A program made the position numbers and the translations under genes. From positions 1-21,464 of the forward strand of contig CAKRRF010000038.1 in assembly GCA_934394985.1 (NCBI GenBank): 21,464 nt of DNA. Direction: 5' to 3'. The notes under the pieces were generated by a model. That model was not told where the DNA came from, searched no databases, and saw nothing but the letters and a program-made list of their open reading frames with translations. Positions 1 through 4,837 of this stretch are shown here, piece by piece. How positions within the stretch are numbered: the stretch's first letter is position 1; the number at the start of each line of letters is the position of its first letter. Source of the stretch: an uncultured Marvinbryantia sp. (lineage in GTDB: Bacteria; Bacillota; Clostridia; Lachnospirales; Lachnospiraceae).

Positions 1-2
1 CA

Positions 3-149
3 GAGCGAGCAGAACTTCCAATAGTCTGGGAAACACGGAGAAATGTATTTACCGTATGCGGTTTTGAAGGTACAAAATTTTTTTATAAGATTCAGGATTG
101 TCCTGAGTCTTTTTTTGTTTTTGCGGATAAAGAGGAGTACCTAGGGTAA
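3..149 (+). CDS. Possible C-terminal end of an unidentified gene (partial, doubtful)
   Basis: The frame starting at base 3 is open from the window edge to a TAA at 147-149 (48 codons), with a fairly protein-like composition ending in ...FFVFADKEEYLG. I recognise no family. Against it, a strong terminator (88-116) would lie inside the reading frame. A second frame, from base 2, ends at a TGA at 65-67, about 20 bp before that terminator, which is the more usual spacing. An open run this short can occur by chance, so whether either frame is a real gene tail cannot be settled without the upstream sequence. Confidence 0.2.
   Translation, partial: ERAELPIVWETRRNVFTVCGFEGTKFFYKIQDCPESFFVFADKEEYLG
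88..116 (+). terminator. Rho-independent terminator
   Basis: Ten-base arms agattcagga (88-97) and tcctgagtct (101-110) pair fully, with one G-U wobble, around a three-base loop, and a run of at least six T follows. It probably ends a rightward transcript entering from outside the window. Confidence 0.75.
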
Positions 150-163
150 GATGCTGTAAAACT

Positions 164-399
164 GAAGCATGGATACCCTGGAAAAGAAGAAGCAAGTGGA
201 AATTCGTGGTAAGATACTGGGAAATCGAAGCATGAATACCCCGGAAAAGAAGAAGCAAGTGGAAATTCGTGGTAAGATACTGGAAAACTGAAGCATGGAT
301 ACCCCGGAAGAAGCTAAAGCAAGCTGAATCCGTGGTAAATAATGGAAAACCTAAGGGTATAGTACCCCGGAAAAGAACAAGTTGTTTGATTCCGGGGTA
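164..399 (+). repeat. 63-bp tandem repeat of hairpin units (about four copies)
   Basis: Units start at 164, 227, 290 and about 353 with a period of exactly 63 bp; a degenerate half unit precedes them (about 134-163). Units 1 and 2 are nearly identical, unit 3 is diverged after its first 20 bases, and unit 4 is the most diverged. Each unit contains an inverted pair, left arm about taccccggaa and right arm about ttcgtggta. In unit 4 the arms are perfect (363-372 with 390-399, 10 bp, 17-base loop). In units 1-3 most differences become G-U pairs only if the + strand is transcribed, which favours an RNA hairpin read rightwards. The reverse strand is open for 69 codons across 49-258 only because 63 is a multiple of three; I see no convincing gene there. 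Confidence 0.8.
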
Positions 400-412
400 A
401 TGTACTATAAAG

Positions 413-440
413 AGTGATCTAAAAACAGATTGCTTTTTTT
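413..440 (+). terminator. Terminator overlapping the 3' end of the HAD gene
   Basis: Arms agtgatct (413-420) and agattgct (427-434) form an 8-bp stem with two G-U wobbles and a six-base loop, followed by T at 434-440. Read rightwards it would end transcripts crossing the tandem repeats. Its right half lies within the last codons of the convergent HAD gene. Confidence 0.55.
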
Positions 441-1012
441 ATGTCCGAGATATTTCCGGTAAAGACCATTCCATCCATACCCAATGCCTGTCCAGCTGCA
501 ATATTTTCCGGCAGATCGTCCAAGAAGAAGCAATCCTCAGGGGCCAGACAGTAGGTGTTAAATAAGTATTGATAAATGGCTGGATCTGGTTTGGCCAGTT
601 TTACTGGCGCAGAAAATATGATGCCATCGAATTCATTTAGAATAGAATAATATTTTTTTGCGACCTCTGCAAACCGGGTAGATGCATTAGAAAGAAGGTA
701 GACAGAATAGCCCTGTTCTTTCAGTTCATGTATAAAATTCCATGTATCGGTCAGGGGATTTACATACTGAAACCAGCTGGTATAAAAATTCCGGGCTGTT
801 TCTTTCAAATGATCAGGAAGTGCTGCAATGGTTTCCTTCGCATTCTGATCATAATCTATAGTTCCTGCATCCAGTGCAGGCCAGTTATGGAAAATGGCAT
901 CTGACAGAATCTGAAAATCGTCTTTATTATCTACATAATGATTTAAAATATAGTATTCATCAAAACGTCCAAGTACATTTCCAAAATCAAATACGATATT
1001 ATGGTATTTCAC
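419..1012 (-). CDS. HAD-superfamily phosphatase, YihX-like
   Basis: A cytoplasmic phosphohydrolase of the haloacid dehalogenase superfamily; relatives such as YihX remove phosphate from sugar phosphates, but the substrate here is unknown. Numbering from the GTG start chosen here (197 residues), motif I is FDFGNVL with nucleophile Asp9. The usual second Asp is replaced by Gly-Asn, as in the YihX branch. Motif II is LLSNAS with Ser108, the conserved Lys141 lies in LAKPD, and motif IV is FLDD with Asp165-Asp166. A cap of mostly helical sequence lies between motifs I and II. The upstream ATG at 1027 has no ribosome binding site; instead GGAGGA sits seven bases before the GTG at 1012-1010, which also puts motif I at the very N terminus, as is normal. 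It is monocistronic, divergent from the esterase gene. Confidence 0.85.
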   Translation of the reverse strand: MKYHNIVFDFGNVLGRFDEYYILNHYVDNKDDFQILSDAIFHNWPALDAGTIDYDQNAKETIAALPDHLKETARNFYTSWFQYVNPLTDTWNFIHELKEQGYSVYLLSNASTRFAEVAKKYYSILNEFDGIIFSAPVKLAKPDPAIYQYLFNTYCLAPEDCFFLDDLPENIAAGQALGMDGMVFTGNISDIKKAICF

Positions 1013-1069
1013 AATAAAATCCTCCATTTAATGATGTATATTCATATAGAAAAACTTCATAATAGTTAC

Positions 1070-1097
1070 TTTATCATAAGAGAAGTATTTCTGTCAA
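1070..1097 (-). promoter_or_regulatory. Promoter for the HAD phosphatase gene
   Basis: On the minus strand a perfect TTGACA (1097-1092) is followed after 16 bp by GATAAA (1075-1070), 4 of 6 matches to the -10 consensus, about 60 bp upstream of the GTG start. Confidence 0.45.
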
Positions 1098-1132
1098 AAG
1101 AAGAAGTTTGATTCCATCTTGTATCTTGTATA

Positions 1133-1161
1133 TTGTAAGTGAACAAAAAGCATGAGATAAT
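1133..1161 (+). promoter_or_regulatory. Promoter for the alpha/beta-hydrolase gene
   Basis: TTGTAA (1133-1138) and GATAAT (1156-1161) are separated by 17 bp, about 70 bp before the start codon. A second possible pair, TTGATT (1108-1113) and TATTGT (1131-1136), also has 17-bp spacing. Confidence 0.45.
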
Positions 1162-1229
1162 AAAAGCCATAGTATTGTTGATGAAGAGACTTTACCTAAA
1201 AATTGTTTTTATAGAAAGGGCATGAGGAA

Positions 1230-2120
1230 ATGTCAAAAACAAGTGATACGATGAGAAAAGAGTGGAAGGTGAATGATGCCAGGCGAGATGCAGGTCTTAC
1301 TACACCGGATGACATTCAGCGATTTGACAATTTGCTGTATGGTTCTGACCCGGTCTGGAATATCCTGGATGTATACAGACCAAGAGAAAAACAGGGAAAG
1401 CTTCCTGTAATTGTAAATATCCACGGAGGTGGATGGGTATATGGTGATAAAGATCTCTATCAGTTCTATGGAATGACACTGGCACAAAGAGGCTTTGCAG
1501 TAGTGAATTTTACCTATCGTCTGGCTCCGGAAGCAAAATATCCGGCACCACTGGAAGATACAAATGATGTGATCGGCTGGATGTACCATCATCAGGAAGA
1601 ATATGGTCTGGATATGGAGCATGTCTTTATGGTAGGTGATTCTGCAGGAGGACATTTGTGTGGATTGTACAGCGCGATCTGCACGAATCCAGAATATGCA
1701 GAATATTATGCGTTCAGAGTACCGGAAGGATTTGTGCCAAAAGCACTGGCATTGAACTGTGGTGTTTATAATCCACTGGGAGGGACAGACGTAATCGGAA
1801 CGGAACAGGATAAAGAATTAATGGGAGATTTTCTTCCGGAAAAAGGATCTGAGAAGGAAAGGATGCTGGTGAATCTGACCAATCATATAACGGCAGACTT
1901 TCCACCTGTATATTTGATGACCTGTGTTGGAGACTTTTGTCGCCCACAGGCTGCATTACTGGAAGCAGAATTGAAGGCAAACGGGGTTTATTACGAATTC
2001 AAGACATATGGAACAGAAGAGGAACCGTTATATCATGTATTTCATGTGACTATTCAAGAGCCAGAGGGACAGAAATGCAATGATGAAGAATGTGAATTTT
2101 TCAGAAGAATGTCAAAATAA
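1230..2120 (+). CDS. Alpha/beta-hydrolase, HSL-type carboxylesterase
   Basis: A 296-residue serine hydrolase of the hormone-sensitive-lipase (bacterial esterase family IV) type, predicted to cleave small carboxylic esters in the cytoplasm. The oxyanion-hole motif HGGGW is at residues 65-69. The nucleophile elbow GDSAGG is at 136-141 with catalytic Ser138. Asp235 in the CVGDF segment and His269 in YHVFH complete the triad. No signal peptide or membrane segment is visible. The start is supported by GAGG just before AATG. It stands alone with its own promoter and a weak terminator after the stop, so the neighbours give no hint of substrate. The last 20 residues are rich in Glu, Cys and Asn and lack obvious homologous features. 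The family is certain; the substrate is not. Confidence 0.9.
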   Translation: MSKTSDTMRKEWKVNDARRDAGLTTPDDIQRFDNLLYGSDPVWNILDVYRPREKQGKLPVIVNIHGGGWVYGDKDLYQFYGMTLAQRGFAVVNFTYRLAPEAKYPAPLEDTNDVIGWMYHHQEEYGLDMEHVFMVGDSAGGHLCGLYSAICTNPEYAEYYAFRVPEGFVPKALALNCGVYNPLGGTDVIGTEQDKELMGDFLPEKGSEKERMLVNLTNHITADFPPVYLMTCVGDFCRPQAALLEAELKANGVYYEFKTYGTEEEPLYHVFHVTIQEPEGQKCNDEECEFFRRMSK

Positions 2121-2178
2121 AAAAGTTTGTGCAAAAGGATAAAATTCTTTCGTACTTTAATCGAATCAATCATCTCCA

Positions 2179-2207
2179 GAATAGCTGTGAAGCAGCTATT
2201 CGGTTTT
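2179..2207 (+). terminator. Hairpin after the hydrolase gene, probable weak terminator
   Basis: A perfect 9-bp stem, gaatagctg (2179-2187) and cagctattc (2193-2201), with a five-base loop, is followed by GGTTTTG. The T-run is short, so termination may be inefficient. Confidence 0.45.
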
Positions 2208-2235
2208 GAACAAGTCACGGGGCGTATAGCGTATA

Positions 2236-2289
2236 TCCGCATAATAAAAAGAGTTCATTCCGAAGAATGAACTCTTTTTATTATGCGGA
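2236..2289 (-). terminator. 25-bp perfect palindrome: terminator of the first tRNA-Leu(AAG)
   Basis: Arms 2236-2260 and 2265-2289 are perfectly complementary (25 bp) around the loop CGAA, read UUCG on the transcribed minus strand. The core with its T-run (2246-2279) is a classical intrinsic terminator immediately after the tRNA. The outer six pairs reach into the tRNA itself: the right arm covers the discriminator base and the 3' acceptor strand (2284-2289). Confidence 0.8.
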
Positions 2290-2367
2290 AGATGGGACTT
2301 GAACCCACACGATGTAACCATCACAAGATCCTTAGTCTTGCTCGTCTGCCAATTCCGACACTTCCGC
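2284..2367 (-). tRNA. tRNA-Leu (anticodon AAG), copy 1
   Basis: An 84-nt class II tRNA with acceptor arms GCGGAAG and CTTCCGC, a GGTTCAAGTCC T arm, a D loop containing TTGGCAGA, and a long variable arm with stem GATG/CATC. The anticodon stem CAAGA/TCTTG encloses the loop CTAAGGA, giving anticodon AAG (plus-strand 2331-2333) for CUU and, if A34 becomes inosine, other CUN codons. CCA is not encoded. It differs from the copy at 2601-2684 by a compensated pair in the variable arm and one D-loop base. Confidence 0.95.
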
Positions 2368-2378
2368 AAGCAATAAAT

Positions 2379-2407
2379 ATTATATATCTATATATAAGAA
2401 ATGTCAA
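2379..2407 (-). promoter_or_regulatory. Consensus sigma-A promoter of tRNA-Leu copy 1
   Basis: TTGACA (2407-2402), exactly 17 bp, then TATAAT (2384-2379) on the minus strand, 11 bp upstream of the tRNA. Both hexamers are perfect, as expected for a stable-RNA promoter. Confidence 0.88.
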
Positions 2408-2467
2408 TAAAAAAATGGATTTATTTCGACACAGATTACGAGATCTCAGACTCTCTTTATTCTTAAA

Positions 2468-2560
2468 ACTATGAGAAACACGCTCTGCAAGTTCCTCAAG
2501 TTATCGTGGCAGTCGCAAAGGTCTCGTGTAAGCACGGACTTGACCCGTTACTCGCGTAAA
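2468..2560 (-). repeat. Dispersed ~95-bp element, copy A
   Basis: Read on the minus strand it begins TTTACGCGAG just after the terminator of tRNA-Leu copy 2 and ends ...GAGCGTGTTTCTCATAGT. It is clearly related along its whole length to 3986-4079 and 13046-13146, with shared blocks such as GCGACTGCC and ATAACTTGAG. No long coding frame is shared. Function unknown; see the finding on the family. Confidence 0.85.
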
Positions 2561-2562
2561 GC

Positions 2563-2596
2563 AAAAAGAGCTCATCCGAAAGAATGAACTCTTTTT
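2563..2596 (-). terminator. Terminator of tRNA-Leu copy 2
   Basis: Thirteen-base arms (2563-2575 and 2584-2596) pair with one mismatch on the plus strand that becomes a U-G wobble in the minus-strand transcript, with five T at the end. It is a diverged copy of the hairpin at 2246-2279. Confidence 0.75.
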
Positions 2597-2600
2597 ATTA

Positions 2601-2684
2601 TGCGGAAGATGGGACTTGAACCCACACGGTGTAACCACCACAAGATCCTTAGTCTTGCTCGTCTGCCAGTTCCGACACTTCCGC
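2601..2684 (-). tRNA. tRNA-Leu (anticodon AAG), copy 2
   Basis: An 84-nt class II tRNA, nearly identical to copy 1, with the same acceptor, T arm and anticodon loop CTAAGGA (anticodon at plus-strand 2648-2650). The variable-arm stem is GGTG/CACC in place of GATG/CATC, a compensatory change that keeps the pairing. CCA is not encoded. Promoter, tRNA and terminator are repeated as a block about 317 bp from copy 1, so this is a tandem duplication of a whole transcription unit. Confidence 0.95.
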
Positions 2685-2694
2685 AAGCAAAAAT

Positions 2695-2723
2695 ATTATA
2701 TCTGTATTTGGAAGTATTGTCAA
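2695..2723 (-). promoter_or_regulatory. Consensus sigma-A promoter of tRNA-Leu copy 2
   Basis: TTGACA (2723-2718), 17-bp spacer, TATAAT (2700-2695) on the minus strand. Transcription should start only a few bases before the tRNA 5' end at 2684. Confidence 0.88.
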
Positions 2724-2747
2724 TAAGAAAATATAAAATTATTTAAA

Positions 2748-3749
2748 TTATTGTTTCCAGTAGATTTCCAGTTGTCTGGAATCCAGATTTTTTACGAAAC
2801 GCTTCTTATACAGAAGAAAATCTTCCAGATCCATCATGATATGATAGAGTACCGCACGATTTTCAAATTCTTCCCGTGTCTGGGGAAGGGAAGATTCGCG
2901 GAAAGAGGTTAAAATATCTTCCAGGTGCTGTAGCTGAAGCTCAGGCAGATTATGTTCCGTGATAAAATCGGTCAGATAAAGCATATAATCAGCGATGATA
3001 TGAGCCTGCTCCGGTGTGGTACGAATTTTCTGCATTTCATAGTGGAGGTTATGAAGAATCTGACACTGATTGTAACGCATCTCAAAATAGGAAATATAAT
3101 ATTCCGGGTGTGAGTGGAACGTATTGTTTTGATATTCATAGGCCTCTTTTACACAATCCTGAAGATCCTGTTCCAGACAGACGATGTCGGCCCATACGTC
3201 GCGTTCCATGGATTTATTGGACAGATAGGCGGCAAGAGCACCCATCAGCATCTGCAGTCGGTTTTCAACAGAAGACATATTGGAAATAATATGTTTTTTA
3301 TGACGATCGTTCATTTGAAACAAGTTAAACAGAACGGCAAAAACAATTCCGATCAGCACCAGAAAAAATTCGTTGATAACAGCTGTGGCCAGGTGATCAC
3401 GCTGGCTGAGCAGATGAGCTGCAATCACTGCATTAACGGATAGGGTGGGGCGAAGATCCAGTATCTCGCTCAGACCTGTAAGGAGAGCAAGAAGAAGTCC
3501 GTAAGCAATCCAGGGAACCGGAATCAGCGAGTAAAAGAACGCTGCCATCAGGACAGTAATAAGGAACGTAACAATGCGCCACAAAGACAGGTGCAGAGTT
3601 TCCCATTTGGTTGTCAGCAACGTCAGCAGAGTGATGGTACCGGCAGAAATTGCATATTCCAGATTCAGATATTCAGCCAGATGCAGGGCGGCACAGCTTC
3701 CAATCCCGATTTTCAGTGACAAAATAATGATTTTTCGATAGTTTCCCAT
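2748..3749 (-). CDS. Aromatic acid exporter / FUSC-type membrane protein
   Basis: A 333-residue inner-membrane protein of the aromatic acid exporter (ArAE_1, YgaE/YqjA-like) type. The N-terminal half carries about five to six hydrophobic segments (roughly 6-26, 32-46, 56-75, 78-96, 100-114 and 122-144). The C-terminal half from about residue 150 is soluble and helical, with many Glu, Gln, Leu and Tyr, matching the ArAE_1 C-terminal domain. Relatives are proposed to export small aromatic or organic acids, mostly by homology. The start MGNYRK (3749) is chosen because GAGGAGG lies just before it, although the gap of about three bases is short. The longer open frame upstream runs into the divergent tRNA promoter and has no ribosome binding site. 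The gene is not in an operon. Confidence 0.8.
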   Translation of the reverse strand: MGNYRKIIILSLKIGIGSCAALHLAEYLNLEYAISAGTITLLTLLTTKWETLHLSLWRIVTFLITVLMAAFFYSLIPVPWIAYGLLLALLTGLSEILDLRPTLSVNAVIAAHLLSQRDHLATAVINEFFLVLIGIVFAVLFNLFQMNDRHKKHIISNMSSVENRLQMLMGALAAYLSNKSMERDVWADIVCLEQDLQDCVKEAYEYQNNTFHSHPEYYISYFEMRYNQCQILHNLHYEMQKIRTTPEQAHIIADYMLYLTDFITEHNLPELQLQHLEDILTSFRESSLPQTREEFENRAVLYHIMMDLEDFLLYKKRFVKNLDSRQLEIYWKQ

Positions 3750-3787
3750 AGGCCTCCTCAAAAGTAAAATGAAAAAGAGTTTGTTAG

Positions 3788-3796
3788 AGTATAACA
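3788..3796 (-). promoter_or_regulatory. Extended -10 promoter for the exporter gene
   Basis: On the minus strand TGT directly precedes TATACT (3793-3788), an extended -10 element, about 40 bp upstream of the start at 3749. The -35 region is only T-rich. It lies back to back with the tRNA-Leu(CAG) promoter. Confidence 0.45.
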
Positions 3797-3820
3797 TGAA
3801 TGAAAAATTTAAAAAAGTAG

Positions 3821-3849
3821 TTGACTTTTGAAAAAGTGTATTGTATACT
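3821..3849 (+). promoter_or_regulatory. Promoter of tRNA-Leu(CAG)
   Basis: TTGACT (3821-3826), 17-bp spacer, TATACT (3844-3849). The predicted transcript starts about 35 nt before the tRNA. Confidence 0.8.
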
Positions 3850-3890
3850 GATAAACGTGCTGAGGAACACAAAGCACATACATAAGAAAT

Positions 3891-3975
3891 GCAGGAGTGG
3901 CGGAATTGGCAGACGCGCAGGCTTCAGGTGCCTGTGGTCGTTAAGATCGTGTGGGTTCAAGTCCCATCTCCTGCA
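3891..3975 (+). tRNA. tRNA-Leu (anticodon CAG)
   Basis: An 85-nt class II tRNA. Acceptor arms are GCAGGAG and CTCCTGC plus discriminator A. The anticodon stem CAGGC/GCCTG encloses TTCAGGT, so the anticodon is CAG, reading CUG, a very frequent Leu codon in the genes here. There is a long variable arm, and the T arm GGGTTCAAGTCCC is the same as in the two AAG copies. CCA is not encoded. No separate terminator hairpin follows; instead a T-run (3978-3984) starts two bases after the discriminator. Confidence 0.95.
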
Positions 3976-3985
3976 TCTTTTTTTA

Positions 3986-4079
3986 TTTACGCGAGCAACG
4001 AGTCAAAGTATGTGCTTGCGCGAGACCTTGGCGACTGCCGCAATAACTTGAGAAACTCGCAGAGCGTATTTTGCATAGT
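3986..4079 (+). repeat. Dispersed ~95-bp element, copy B
   Basis: Begins TTTACGCGAGCAACGAG right after the T-run of tRNA-Leu(CAG) and ends ...CAGAGCGTATTTTGCATAGT. It aligns end to end with copies A (2468-2560) and C (13046-13146). CGCGAGCA (3990-3997) and TGCTTGCG (4013-4020) can pair over 8 bp with one G-U, and the outer ACGC/GCGT can close the whole element. Confidence 0.85.
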
Positions 4080-4184
4080 TCCCGAAAGGTATGATGGAAA
4101 GAAAGCTCACAGATCAAGGGGGCAGAGACTGAATAAAAAGCAGAATAGAAAGTAGAATAAAGTAGATACAGAGCAATAAAATAT

Positions 4185-4213
4185 TTGCTTCTAACAGTAA
4201 TAGATGCTATACT
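4185..4213 (+). promoter_or_regulatory. Promoter of the apt-rel-aspS operon
   Basis: TTGCTT (4185-4190), 17-bp spacer ending in TGC, and TATACT (4208-4213), an extended -10 arrangement. It is the only good promoter seen ahead of apt. Its -10 lies in the left arm of the terminator hairpin at 4204-4238. Confidence 0.7.
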
Positions 4214-4238
4214 AACTGGATAGCATTTATTTTTTTAT
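4204..4238 (+). terminator. Terminator hairpin overlapping the apt promoter
   Basis: The perfect 7-bp stem atgctat (4204-4210) and atagcat (4220-4226), with a nine-base loop, is followed by TTATTTTTTT. It would stop read-through from the tRNA-Leu unit. Transcripts starting from the apt promoter begin near 4220 and lack the left arm, so they should not be terminated. Confidence 0.6.
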
Positions 4239-4270
4239 AACAGGAATCTTTTTGAGTGGAGGAGAAACAA

Positions 4271-4798
4271 ATGAAGAAATCTGTGGAAGAATATGTAAGA
4301 AGTATTCCGGATTTTCCAGAGCCGGGGATTATTTTTCGTGACATTACAAGTGTATTGCAGGATGCAGATGGTCTGCAGATGGCTATAGATGAGATGCAGG
4401 CACTGATTGATGCAGATAAAGTCGATGTAATTGCAGGTACAGAATCCAGGGGATTTATCTTTGGAGCTCCGATTGCTTACAATTTACATAAACCATTTGT
4501 ATTAATTCGAAAAAAGGGAAAACTTCCATGTGAGACAATCTCCCGTTCTTACGATCTGGAATATGGCACGGCAGAGATTGAGATGCACAAAGACGCAATC
4601 AAGCCAGGACAGAGAGTAGTGGTAATTGACGATCTGCTGGCAACTGGTGGAACATTACAGGCATGTAACAAGCTGATTGAAGAACTGGGCGGCGTTGTGG
4701 ACAGAAATGTATTTCTGATTGAGCTGGCCGGTTTAAAGGGCAGAGAAAAGCTGAAGGATTATGACGTGAAATCCGTAATCCGTTATGAAGGAAAATAA
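4271..4798 (+). CDS. apt: Adenine phosphoribosyltransferase
   Basis: Cytoplasmic purine salvage enzyme that converts adenine and PRPP to AMP and pyrophosphate. It is 175 residues long, the normal family size. The N-terminal PDFPEPGIIFRDIT is the typical Apt signature, AGTESRGF (about 55-62) lies in the active site, and the PRPP-binding loop VVVIDDLLATGGT is at 116-128 with the paired acidic residues intact. The ATG at 4271 is chosen because GGAGGAG lies six bases before it; an in-frame GTG at 4256 overlaps that ribosome binding site and is unlikely to be used. It is the first gene of the long operon, 39 bp ahead of rel. This pairing is common in Firmicutes and links purine salvage to the GTP/ATP pool that feeds (p)ppGpp synthesis. 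Confidence 0.97.
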   Translation: MKKSVEEYVRSIPDFPEPGIIFRDITSVLQDADGLQMAIDEMQALIDADKVDVIAGTESRGFIFGAPIAYNLHKPFVLIRKKGKLPCETISRSYDLEYGTAEIEMHKDAIKPGQRVVVIDDLLATGGTLQACNKLIEELGGVVDRNVFLIELAGLKGREKLKDYDVKSVIRYEGK

Positions 4799-4837
4799 AA
4801 GTCCCAGAACAGAAATCCAGATTTAGACGGTGATTAG

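Noticed and set aside
49..258. Reverse-strand open frame of 69 codons with a 21-residue repeat
   Set aside because: The repeat arises because the DNA repeat period is 63 bp. There is no ribosome binding site, the third and fourth units are not part of the frame, and the substitutions follow hairpin pairing more than codons.
134..399. CRISPR array
   Set aside because: The repeat units are nearly identical throughout, with no unique spacers between short repeats.
1233..1655. Reverse-strand open frames inside the esterase, rel, hisS, aspS and adaptor genes
   Set aside because: They mirror genes with clear motifs, have Cys/His/Phe-rich non-protein-like composition and lack ribosome binding sites.
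2205..2236. Possible fourth, decayed copy of the dispersed element downstream of tRNA-Leu copy 1
   Set aside because: Only a few short matches (TACGC, a CCCGTGACTTG-like block) in shuffled order; not enough for an alignment.
3889..4155. Forward open frames running through tRNA-Leu(CAG)
   Set aside because: They translate the tRNA and element copy B; no ribosome binding site or recognisable protein.
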